Shown here in pieces: positions 1 to 7,723 of a DNA stretch of 64,000 bases. Below the pieces are notes generated by a model that was not told where the DNA came from, ran no database searches, and saw nothing but the letters and a program-made list of their open reading frames with translations. The stretch is taken from the NCBI GenBank assembly GCA_019456145.1, contig VRUL01000006.1, positions 128,423 to 192,422 of the forward strand. Direction: 5' to 3'. Source of the stretch: Planctomycetota bacterium (GTDB taxonomy: Bacteria; Planctomycetota; Phycisphaerae; Sedimentisphaerales; Anaerobacaceae). The first letter of the stretch is position 1; the number at the start of each line of letters is the position of its first letter. Position numbers and translations under genes: made by a program.

Positions 1-1555
1 GCGCAGTCCGGTATTGATGCGTTAATCAGAGATTTTGCAGGACACCCTGAGCTGGCCGGGATGCTCTGGGAACTTGGTGATGGCAACTGGAAACTCGGAA
101 AATACGACTGGTTCCGGCAGATTTATCAGCATACCTTCGAGACAGACCCGCAAGGCCCCCTGGCTATGCAGGCAAAGGCCCGGGTGGCAGAGTCGGATAT
201 GCGCATGGGCAATTACGCAACGGCACAGGCAGGGATTGACAGCTTAATCGCCGATTTTAATTACCATCCAGATTTGCCTGATGTGCTTTACCAGGTGCCA
301 GGTGGCAAGCCAATATCAAGGCCGTCAAAAATACGAACAGGCCATCGAGCTTTATCAATACATTGCAGATACTTGGCCTGAAAGCGACAGGGCACTACCG
401 GCCCAGATGTACGTTACGATTTCAAATATTGCTCTCGGAGATGATGAGGCCGTTCAGGCTATTATTGACAGCTTAATCGCCGATTTTAATGACCATCCGG
501 ATTTGCCGGGGACGCTATTCAGCTTAGGGGAGGAATATTATAAGAAAGCTTATCGGTTGGAAAACGAAGGACATTATGAGCAAGCGAAAGAATATTTTCA
601 AAAAGCCATAGTTGCACTTGAACGAATAATACGAGAATTTCCAGGTTCTACCCATGCTGGATATTCCCGCCCCTTAATAACTGATTGCCTTAATCGGTTT
701 GGTGACAAATATTGTGGCGCTTATGTTGTTTGGCATACTTTGCACCATTATGGATTAACCAAGCCAATAGATGTTATTGCCAAAGAAATGCGAATCGAGA
801 AACAAGGTTCTGTTAGTATTTATGAGATAGCCCAGACGCTTAAAACTAATGGAATTTCTGCACATGCTGTGAAATTGGATTTTGATAAGATGAGCGCAAT
901 CAATAAGCCTTTTATTCAATACATAGCTTCAGCAAAAGACGGACAGCCTGGTCATTTTCGTTTATGTATTCCAACCGGCTCGGGTAAAGCAGTTATATTG
1001 GATGGAGTTGAAGAACCAGAGGTTTTTGATTTGACTTTTTCCGAAAAGTATGATTACCAAGGGACAATATGGAACGGAACTTCTATTTTGATAGATGGAA
1101 TTAGAAAAGATACTTCTAATGAGTCGGTATCGCAACTTTTATACTTCAATGATATGTTATTAGTGGCTGCAAGCTGGTTAGGTCCTCATTTGAGCAATAG
1201 CGATTTATTAACACTGGACAAACAGCTATCTTTACGAGGCGGTTGTCCTACTGATTGTAAAACATATGGTAAAATTTGTTATAATCGTAGAGCTTGTACA
1301 GACCACGATGTATGTGCAACCTATGTTGGTCAGAGAGTTTGTCTTGAACAAGATGAAGACGAGGGATGTAACACTCCAGGTTCAGCACCCAATTGTGTTG
1401 TAGACTCTTCAGTGTATTGTACTCCTATGGAAAGTACTTTACCCCACTGTGACTTTACTATAAACTACTGCAAAGTATCAATTTCTTTTCCTTCAGTACA
1501 ATGTGATTTAGATACTAGCCTACCTCGATTGTATTTAGGTCAGTGTCACGATTAA
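1..1555 (+). CDS. TPR protein with C39-like cysteine peptidase domain (5' partial, frameshifted)
   Basis: The frame is open at base 1, so the gene starts outside the window. The first part is TPR-like helical repeats with a recurring unit (IDSLIADFN-HPDLP seen twice, a diverged first copy at the edge). The second part resembles the C39 papain-like fold: Cys in DKYCGAYVVW (codon near 713) and His in PGHFRLCIP (near 953). About 90 C-terminal residues are cysteine-rich, as in disulphide-bonded exported modules. The reading frame shifts at a tandem 7-bp duplication (ccaggtg twice, 291-304); removing one copy joins both frames and restores the TPR. C39 domains classically cut double-glycine leaders, but no ABC transporter is fused here, so the substrate is unknown. 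The protein may be a secreted peptidase or a degenerate homologue. The downstream secreted gene lies 72 bp away and may be co-transcribed. Confidence 0.7.
291..304 (+). repeat. 7-bp tandem duplication causing a frameshift
   Basis: The heptamer ccaggtg occurs twice back to back. With both copies the TPR frame runs into a stop at 381. With one copy the text reads on as DVLYQVASQYQGRQKYEQ, a good TPR continuation. It is either a slippage mutation, a phase-variation site or an assembly error. Confidence 0.85.
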
Positions 1556-1627
1556 TTTTGTATTGTTGGAGATGAAGAATAAATAAAGATAATGCAGAAA
1601 TTATCAAATTAAGCAGGAGATAAAAAA

Positions 1628-2944
1628 ATGAATACTTTTTCACTATTGCGATATTTAGTTATTAGTTTTTTAGTTGCTGCTATTCCTATGGTTGCATCTG
1701 GCAGTACAACTCTTACATTTGAACAACTTGTATTATTAATGGATGCTTCAGCAGAACGATATAAAACTATGGATATAGAAATGGTAGCGGAAGGCTGGCA
1801 ATATGATATTGATAATAAGACTAAGTTGAAACTTAAGATAAAGGAAGAAGTTTTATGGCGTTGGGCGAAGAGTAAAAGTTTTTGTAGGGTCATACGAACT
1901 GATTACGTAAATTCGATAGATCAACCAGAATTCGTTACTATAGAGACTAATGTGGTTTCGCCTAAATTATGTAAACGTTTGAAAGGAGCATTAGATGGTC
2001 GAATACCGCGTGGATATATTTATCCTGGAAAGTATTCTGATGCGCTTTCTGAAAGACGCAGCATGTATAGGCTTATGTGGAATACTTGGGACAGTAGAGA
2101 TAGTACAGGTGAGACCGCAGTTAATTATGATGAAAAAAATAATTATTATATCGCAATAGCCAAATTTTCCAGCAGAGAAAAGAGTGGAAAGGTGAAATTG
2201 TATATCGACCCATCAAAAGATTTTATTCCAGTTAAGAAAGAGTATATCTTGCATGATGGTAGAGTTCTGATGAGATACGAATTGGATGATTTTCATCAAA
2301 CAAAAAGTGGCCTTTGGATTCCTTATCGAATTTTTGATATTCTTCCACTACGACATTATCGAGGGATTATTAAGGTTTTGAATGTAAAAGTAAATGAACC
2401 TATTGCCGATGATTTATTCGATTTTGAATTTCCTGTTGGGACTATTGTGTATGATGAAATATTGAATTTGCGATATAAAATCGAGGATGTAAATCGGCCT
2501 CAAAGTCCTGTAGTTGACCCATGTTCAGAAGTTACAGGTACTGCTGTAGGAACATTGCCAGTTAAAGAGGAAGCTCTCGCGGCAGCAGCGTCAAAAGCAA
2601 GAGAGCTTATTGCCGCTCATGCATCTACAGATACTATATCATCAGGAATTGAAGTATCACCTTTAACAGTAATGGTAACTCCAAATAAATATGAGTATAA
2701 ACTATCGGTTAAAGGATATGGTGATACAAAACCTGTATTGCTTAATTATAAGATTGAAAGCGCCGAGCTAAAGCTTTCCGCATTCAAGAATCTGATAGAT
2801 AATGACGACCGATTGGTTGTTAATGTTAATAGACTACAATCCCATACCGGCTTTGCAAGCGGCAGATTATTTTTATATTTTGCAGGTGAAAGCAACCCTG
2901 TTGAAATAACCTTTGTCTCCGCTCCATTGGCAAACGCTCCGTAG
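1628..2944 (+). CDS. secreted protein of unknown function, LolA-fold-like
   Basis: A 438-residue protein preceded by a good ribosome site (AGGAGA about 8 nt before the ATG). It opens with a signal peptide (MNTFSLLRYLVISFLVAAIP, then MVASG), so it is exported. Residues about 30-270 read like the beta-sheet domain of outer-membrane-lipoprotein-sorting or LolA-like proteins (ERYKTMDIEMVAEG, then KVKLYIDPSKDFIPVKKEY, DDFHQTKSGLWIPYRI), a pattern common in planctomycete secreted proteins. This assignment is by eye and weak. The last 120 residues look like a separate beta domain. It follows the TPR/C39 gene on the same strand and may be its partner. No catalytic motif is evident. Confidence 0.65.
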   Translation: MNTFSLLRYLVISFLVAAIPMVASGSTTLTFEQLVLLMDASAERYKTMDIEMVAEGWQYDIDNKTKLKLKIKEEVLWRWAKSKSFCRVIRTDYVNSIDQPEFVTIETNVVSPKLCKRLKGALDGRIPRGYIYPGKYSDALSERRSMYRLMWNTWDSRDSTGETAVNYDEKNNYYIAIAKFSSREKSGKVKLYIDPSKDFIPVKKEYILHDGRVLMRYELDDFHQTKSGLWIPYRIFDILPLRHYRGIIKVLNVKVNEPIADDLFDFEFPVGTIVYDEILNLRYKIEDVNRPQSPVVDPCSEVTGTAVGTLPVKEEALAAAASKARELIAAHASTDTISSGIEVSPLTVMVTPNKYEYKLSVKGYGDTKPVLLNYKIESAELKLSAFKNLIDNDDRLVVNVNRLQSHTGFASGRLFLYFAGESNPVEITFVSAPLANAP

Positions 2945-3059
2945 CAAGCTGGAAGAAGGGTTCTGAATTACCGTGGTTCTGTTCTTGCTAACAAAGAAAA
3001 AGGCAAGCATCTGTAGCAAATAGTCTTATTTAACGAATCCCCAGTGCTTTTCCATTCTC

Positions 3060-3077
3060 CGTAGTAGGCCTACTACG
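3060..3077. repeat. 18-bp perfect palindrome
   Basis: CGTAGTAGG followed directly by CCTACTACG, with perfect dyad symmetry and no spacer. It lies 115 bp after the stop of the secreted-protein gene. It could be a protein-binding site or part of the mobile hairpin material in this gap. Confidence 0.7.
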
Positions 3078-3115
3078 AAGGATGAATCCGTGTTGCTTGC
3101 CCCGTTAGAAAGAAA

Positions 3116-3138
3116 GCCCTGCCTTTCGGGCGGGGTTT
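3116..3138 (+). terminator. possible intrinsic terminator
   Basis: Stem CCCTGCC / GGGCGGG with a TTTC loop (one G-U pair), followed by only TTT. The T tract is short, so efficiency is doubtful. A run of nine T occurs further on near 3170. It would serve the gene ending at 2944. Confidence 0.35.
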
Positions 3139-3221
3139 ACAACAAAAATCCCCGGCCAAAAAAAGCACTTTTTTTTTATTTTTTTCTTGTCTTATGTTTG
3201 GAATTCTGTTAATATATTTGT

Positions 3222-3355
3222 ATGTTTGCCAGCAGGCAAACGTAAACCGCCAGTAGGCGAAGATGACATTTCAGTTTGCACGTCGTAAGCCACAGCGTGG
3301 CAAGGTCTTAGGGCCAGAAGGCCCGAATCCCTGCATGCCCTAAGCAGGGAGCCAT
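3222..3355. repeat. cluster of five short hairpins
   Basis: Five small inverted repeats follow one another: GTTTGCC-agca-GGCAAAC, CGCC-agta-GGCG, GCCAC-agc-GTGGC, GGGCC-agaa-GGCCC and CCCTGC-N9-GCAGGG. Loops are mostly 3-4 nt and the first, second and fourth start with AG. No coding frame covers them. The array could form a multi-stem RNA or be an accumulation of small palindromic elements. Confidence 0.65.
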
Positions 3356-3379
3356 TTTAAACAGTCAAATTTAATCGTT

Positions 3380-3760
3380 CGTAAATAGTGAATAGTCGAT
3401 GGGAAATTACCAATCATGAACAACGAACTACCTACTACAAGCTACGAAAGCCGCCTATCCAGCCTAATTTGCCAGCCAATTATGACCTACGAACTAAGAA
3501 CTACCAACTACCAGCTAAATACGAGCGACGAGCGAAGTATTTTTATGCAAAACAAAGCCAATTTCCGAAAAAGTCAAATGAACGTAAATAAAGTATTAAC
3601 AAAGGATTATGAAAAAAGAACACTTGGTGGACGCGGGAAAAACGAACCCAAAACGAACCCAATCAAAGCCAATACGAACCCAATCAAACCCAATTTCGAA
3701 GGCAAAAAAATCCCCGGCCAAACAGAGCCAGTCAAAAACATCAGAACTTGCTGCGGCACA
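3380..3760 (+). repeat. degenerate simple-repeat block (CTAC-rich, then AACCCAA-rich)
   Basis: The first half is built from variants of aactac / gaactac; the second half from acgaaccca and atcaaaccc units. Several frames are open across it because of composition, giving N/K/P-rich peptides such as NEPKTNPIKANTNPIKP. I recall very similar peptide strings annotated as hypothetical proteins in Phycisphaerae assemblies, and read them as a dispersed non-coding repeat family. There is no ribosome site or codon bias supporting translation. Confidence 0.6.
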
Positions 3761-4006
3761 AAGCGCGGTAACGGCTGCTTTAATTCGGCCTGTATTTTTG
3801 CGTTTTTCTCTGGACGCTTATTTTCATTTCAAATACACTATTGCTGTTCCGCAGTCTGTGTCATAAATGCGACAGACGAGAACTGAAGGCAGCAGATTTG
3901 AATTTACTGAATATGCCTGCCCAAGCGTAAAGCGATGCAGGTGTCCAACGCGGACAGCTAAGCTTTCAATTGTCGCAGTGATTAGATTAACAGAAAGGAG
4001 ATGGGA

Positions 4007-5461
4007 ATGAATCGTCGAGATTTTAATAAACAGATGCTAATTCTTGGAATAGGCGCTCATGCAGGCTCTGCAATGGCCAAACCCGTACAGCCTGGGAATT
4101 TCTACGAGGAGCCCGCGAAAAAATTGCCTATCAGGAAATTCGATGTTGTCGTCGCGGGCGGTGGGACGGCGGGAGTGGTTGCAGCAATGGCAGCGGCGCG
4201 TCAGGGAGCAAAGACGGCCTTGATAGAGGTAAAAGGTTATCCCGGGGGGACCGTCACGGAAGGGGGCACAGCGCTTCACAGCTTTTATAACCTGTGGAAG
4301 GCCTTTCCTGGTGTGAAAAAGTGCCAGGTTGTGCGAGGGATTCCTCAGCAGATTATCGACCGGCTTTTAAAAGTTGGTGGGACATCGGGACACGCTGAGA
4401 TGTCCAAAGGGTACAATTACGATTCGGTTTGCACCTGCATCGATACGGAGATGTATAAACTGGTTACTTTCGAGATGCTTGTCGAGGCGGGCGTTTTCGT
4501 CTGCGTTAATACCCTTGTTGCAGGAGCGATTATGGATGGCCCACGGATTAAGGGGGTGATAGTAGAGAGCCGCTCCGGAAGGGAGGCGTTCTACGCAAAA
4601 TCATTTGTTGACTGTACCGCATACGGCGACCTGGCCGCGTACGCCGGTGCGCAATACAGCGAGCCAAACGATTACGCAGTCGTAAACAGCATTGGCGTCG
4701 CTAATGTGAGCATGGAAAAACTTCATGACTTTCTCGAAAAACACGATGCCATTACCCAACAGGCCGAGGGTATTCGCAGCGGTAAAGATGGGCAAATCGT
4801 GCGAATCCAGGGCAGGTCTGCGAAGCTCCCCGGCGGCTTCGGTAAGAAAGCGGGGAAGATCGGTATGTCAATGGTGACGACGACGGTCCACGATAACTAT
4901 TTTATGTTCATCAAGCTGAATTTCAAAATGCGGGTCAGTCCAACGAACCGGGATGAAGTGGCGAAAGCTGAATTGGAGTTGAGAAGGCGGCAGTTCAAGG
5001 CCATTGAGCTGTTCAGGGAATATATCCCCGGTTGTGAGAAGGCGTTTATCGCCCGAACGAGCCCCAAACTTTGCATCCGGCGCGGCAGACTGATTAGCTG
5101 CGATTATGATATCTCACATGAAGATGTTATTGAAGGCAGACACTTTGATGACGATGTCCTGACTTACGGTTTTCATGACAGCGCGCCCCGTTACCAAATC
5201 AAGGACGGCGGAACATACGGAATTCCATACAGGGCTTTGCGCGTGGCAGGGGTCGAGAACCTTTTGGCTTCGGGTATGTTGATAACCTCCGACCATAGGG
5301 CCCATATGTCAACGAGAAACACCGTATGCTGTATGGGGCAGGGGCAGGCTTCGGGTACGGCGGCGGCCCTTTGTGCGGCTAAAAACTGCGGTACGCGTGA
5401 GCTTCGATACGGTACTTTAAGAAAGGCCTTGGTAAAAAGCGGCGTATATTTCGAAAGTTAA
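4007..5461 (+). CDS. Tat-exported FAD-dependent oxidoreductase
   Basis: A 484-residue protein. AAAGGAG abuts an ATG at 4001, so the ATG at 4007 (6-nt spacing) is the better start. The N-terminus carries a twin-arginine motif (NRRDFNKQ) and a hydrophobic stretch, so it is exported folded with its cofactor. The Rossmann dinucleotide motif follows (DVVVAGGGTAGVVAAMAAA, then a basic LIEVKGYPGGT segment), typical of the FAD_oxidored family (PF12831) that is expanded in planctomycetes. The C-terminal GQGQASGTAAALC segment is the usual second FAD contact. Substrate unknown; relatives lie near sugar and polysaccharide catabolism genes. It sits alone between a gene-free block and fur. Confidence 0.85.
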   Translation: MNRRDFNKQMLILGIGAHAGSAMAKPVQPGNFYEEPAKKLPIRKFDVVVAGGGTAGVVAAMAAARQGAKTALIEVKGYPGGTVTEGGTALHSFYNLWKAFPGVKKCQVVRGIPQQIIDRLLKVGGTSGHAEMSKGYNYDSVCTCIDTEMYKLVTFEMLVEAGVFVCVNTLVAGAIMDGPRIKGVIVESRSGREAFYAKSFVDCTAYGDLAAYAGAQYSEPNDYAVVNSIGVANVSMEKLHDFLEKHDAITQQAEGIRSGKDGQIVRIQGRSAKLPGGFGKKAGKIGMSMVTTTVHDNYFMFIKLNFKMRVSPTNRDEVAKAELELRRRQFKAIELFREYIPGCEKAFIARTSPKLCIRRGRLISCDYDISHEDVIEGRHFDDDVLTYGFHDSAPRYQIKDGGTYGIPYRALRVAGVENLLASGMLITSDHRAHMSTRNTVCCMGQGQASGTAAALCAAKNCGTRELRYGTLRKALVKSGVYFES

Positions 5462-5614
5462 AGTCTAATCGGGCACGATCGCAGAGTATTTTTCGGATAT
5501 TGATATCAGCAATATTGCGGCATTAAGCCGATGAAACAGCGGCAGGGGGGAAATATAGGAGATGCCGCGGAAAGAGTTCATAAAGCTCCCATTAAAATAT
5601 TTTAAAAAAAATGT

Positions 5615-5643
5615 TTGACATGGAGAGTGGCAGAGTTTAAGAT
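5615..5643 (+). promoter_or_regulatory. fur promoter
   Basis: A consensus -35 TTGACA (5615-5620), a 17-bp spacer and -10 TAAGAT (5638-5643). The Fur box begins 4 bp after the -10, over the expected start site, which fits autorepression. Confidence 0.6.
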
Positions 5644-5646
5644 GTA

Positions 5647-5665
5647 GATATTGATAATCGTTATC
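5647..5665. promoter_or_regulatory. Fur box upstream of fur
   Basis: GATATTGATAATCGTTATC matches the classical 19-bp Fur consensus (GATAATGATAATCATTATC) at 17 of 19 positions. It sits in a longer dyad with two 10-bp arms (ATATTGATAA / TTATCAATAT) around 3 bp, 5648-5670, and 67 bp upstream of the fur start. Confidence 0.8.
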
Positions 5666-5731
5666 AATATGATTGTGAGTCTTACAGTAGAATAACCGCT
5701 TATATATACAGTACATATATGATCGTCAGGT

Positions 5732-6196
5732 TTGAGCACAAAGGACCGTGATTTGGAAGCAATAGCGAAATTTAACCAGTTCCTACGGCAAAAAGGGCTG
5801 CGGAGAACCAAGCAGAGGGACGAACTTGTAGAGGTGTTTCTGCGGACGGAAAAGCATCTGAGTACGCAGGACTTGTTTGATATTGTCCGGAAAAAGGACA
5901 AGGACGTGGGCTATGCGACGGTCGCAAGGACTTTAAAGCTATTGGCAGAATCCGGTCTTTGCAGAGTGGTTGATTTTGGTGATGGTGTTCAGCGTTTCGA
6001 GCATAAATACGGTCATGAACACCACGATCATTTGATTTGTCTGAAGTGCGGCAGATTTGTAGAGATATATAGTAAAAAACTGGAAAAGCTACAGGACGAG
6101 ATCGTAAAAAAACATGGCTATATTCAGGAATATCACAAACTTCACATATTCGGCCTATGTCCGCGATGTGGTAAACCTGGCAAGAGAGGTAAATAA
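5732..6196 (+). CDS. fur: Fur-family ferric uptake regulator
   Basis: A 154-residue metal-dependent repressor. It has an N-terminal winged helix (LRRTKQRDELVEVFLRTEKH, then YATVARTLKLLAESGL), the His-rich metal site HEHHDHLICLKCG and a second CPRCG, giving two CxxC pairs for the structural zinc as in Fur/PerR/Zur proteins. The start is TTG at 5732; an in-frame stop lies four codons upstream and no in-frame ATG is near. A Fur box over the promoter points to autoregulation by iron, and a second box precedes the next gene. PerR remains possible, but the classical Fur operators favour Fur. Confidence 0.88.
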   Translation: MSTKDRDLEAIAKFNQFLRQKGLRRTKQRDELVEVFLRTEKHLSTQDLFDIVRKKDKDVGYATVARTLKLLAESGLCRVVDFGDGVQRFEHKYGHEHHDHLICLKCGRFVEIYSKKLEKLQDEIVKKHGYIQEYHKLHIFGLCPRCGKPGKRGK

Positions 6197-6239
6197 TATA
6201 TCTGTTAACAACTAAAATAATTTTTTTTGGAGGTATAAT

Positions 6240-6258
6240 GATAAAGATAATCAATATC
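6240..6258. promoter_or_regulatory. second Fur box, upstream of the outer-membrane protein gene
   Basis: GATAAAGATAATCAATATC matches the 19-bp Fur consensus at 17 of 19 positions. A TATAAT hexamer (6234-6239) touches its left edge, so binding would block a -10 element. It lies 86 bp before the start at 6345. Confidence 0.75.
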
Positions 6259-6344
6259 GTATGATATGCCCGCATGAAGGGTCGTAGAATGTTGTGATTG
6301 TTTGGGTTTTGATAATACCTGTAATTTTGAAAGGAGAATGTCGT

Positions 6345-7079
6345 ATGTTGTCAGCTATAAAGAAGGAAACGATTTGTAGTGTAATGTTGGTTATGGTTAT
6401 ACTGGGTGTTAATTCGGCGAAAGGTGATCGCAGAAGTTACGTATGGACATATGAATATCAGACGATGCCAAAAGGTGAATCTGAAGTGGAATATTACCTT
6501 ACGACCAAGGTGCCTGACCTGCACAATTATGGTAACAAGAACACATGGGAATCTCAACTGGAATACGAGTACGGGATTACCGACAGGTGGGACGTATCTG
6601 TTTACCAGAGATGGAAGCAGACAAATAGCAAGAGTGATGATAAATTCGAATATACGGGTACGAAGTTGAGAACACGTTACCGTTTAGGAGAGAAGGGGAT
6701 GTATCCTCTTGATACGCTGTTGTATCTTGAGTACATACGGCCTGACAGCTCAAATGAAGCGGAAATCATGGAGGGTAAGGTTATTATAGCAAAGGATTTT
6801 GGCAAGTTTAATATTGCTTATAACCAGATACTGAAAGTCGGAATTAATAATAATGGGGGCAATGAGAACGAGTACGCTTTGGGTATGGGCTATGAATTTA
6901 ATCCGAGATGGAAAGTAGGTTTGGAATCGGCAGGAAATTACACTGAAGATAAGTATTACATTGGCCCGACGGTTTCCTGGGCAAGCAAGAAATTTTGGAT
7001 TGGAGCCGGACTTCTGAGGGGCCTGAATGACCGGAGTGATGATTTGCGGGTAAGGCTGATAATGGGCATACCGTTTTAG
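6345..7079 (+). CDS. outer-membrane beta-barrel protein, probably iron regulated
   Basis: A 244-residue protein. AAGGAG lies 8 nt before ATG 6345; a longer frame from 6294 lacks a ribosome site. The signal peptide (MLSAIKKETICSVMLVMVIL, cut near NSAKG) is followed by alternating hydrophobic/aromatic beta strands rich in Y, W and G (WESQLEYEYGITDRWDVSVY, GMGYEFNPRWKVGLE) and a terminal phenylalanine, hallmarks of outer-membrane barrels. No TonB plug is present, so it is a small porin-like or sensor barrel. The Fur box upstream suggests expression under iron limitation. The haem-c lipoprotein gene follows after a terminator-like hairpin. Confidence 0.75.
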   Translation: MLSAIKKETICSVMLVMVILGVNSAKGDRRSYVWTYEYQTMPKGESEVEYYLTTKVPDLHNYGNKNTWESQLEYEYGITDRWDVSVYQRWKQTNSKSDDKFEYTGTKLRTRYRLGEKGMYPLDTLLYLEYIRPDSSNEAEIMEGKVIIAKDFGKFNIAYNQILKVGINNNGGNENEYALGMGYEFNPRWKVGLESAGNYTEDKYYIGPTVSWASKKFWIGAGLLRGLNDRSDDLRVRLIMGIPF

Positions 7080-7093
7080 CAGGTTAATTTAAG

Positions 7094-7128
7094 CCGGGGC
7101 CGGGCAAAAGCCTGGCCCGGGTGTTTTT
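7094..7128 (+). terminator. intrinsic terminator after the outer-membrane protein gene
   Basis: GC-rich stem CCGGGGCCGGGC / GCCTGGCCCGGG (10 of 12 Watson-Crick plus one G-U), AAAA loop, then TGTTTTT. It starts 15 bp after the stop codon at 7079. Confidence 0.7.
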
Positions 7129-7162
7129 AGTGTTGAGGTTTAAATTGAAGAAAACAACAATT

Positions 7163-7417
7163 ATGGAGAGGAACTTATTACTTTGGTTGCCTGGAGCACT
7201 CGGATTTTTGGCGTTCATATATGGGTGCCAAACTATAGCCAGGGAAATGAGCCCCGGTGAGATGCTGTACCGGGCGAAATGTTCATCCTGTCACAATATA
7301 ATTGAGGCAAGTCGATACGAAAAGGAAGAATGGTGCTTATATATTGATGAACACGGTGAGAAAATGACAGACGAGGAAAAACGGATGGTCTTAGGGTACC
7401 TGGCAGAGACGGACTAA
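7163..7417 (+). CDS. small c-type cytochrome lipoprotein
   Basis: An 84-residue protein. The hydrophobic N-terminus ends in AFIYGC, a plausible lipobox with Cys 22, so it is probably a membrane-anchored lipoprotein. A single haem-binding motif CSSCH follows within 30 residues, then an acidic, helical C-terminus (KMTDEEKRMVLGYLAETD) typical of small class I cytochrome domains, where a Met serves as distal ligand. No strong ribosome site is seen; in-frame TTG 7145 and a GTG inside the upstream hairpin are less likely starts. Being next to the Fur-controlled barrel, it may carry electrons for iron reduction or oxidation at the cell surface. Confidence 0.65.
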   Translation: MERNLLLWLPGALGFLAFIYGCQTIAREMSPGEMLYRAKCSSCHNIIEASRYEKEEWCLYIDEHGEKMTDEEKRMVLGYLAETD

Positions 7418-7484
7418 TTTGTTTGTGTTAATCTTTATGAGCCGAGGGCTTTGGAAGTATAAATGATTTATCAGGTGCGTGTAT

Positions 7485-7527
7485 AAAAAAGAAAACATCG
7501 TGCAGCACTACACTACGCGATGTTTTC
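7485..7527 (-). terminator. intrinsic terminator for nrdJ
   Basis: Arms GAAAACATCG (7491-7500) and CGATGTTTTC (7518-7527), 10 bp perfect, 17-nt loop. Read on the minus strand the hairpin is followed by a T run. It lies about 200 bp past the nrdJ stop. Confidence 0.6.
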
Positions 7528-7723
7528 CGGAGGGGAGAAAATTGTATTTTTCTATTTTAGTTATCGGCAAGATTAGTGGGGCTACTTTAGCCGAAAATTA
7601 GCAGATTCTTCCGTGAGGGATAATAAGCTTGTTCCAATAAATGTTGGGCTATTGGGGCGCAAATGTCCTTTCTCAAAACTCCAAGTGTGAAACTGAAAAA
7701 CCGTACAATTCAGGCTTTTTGTG

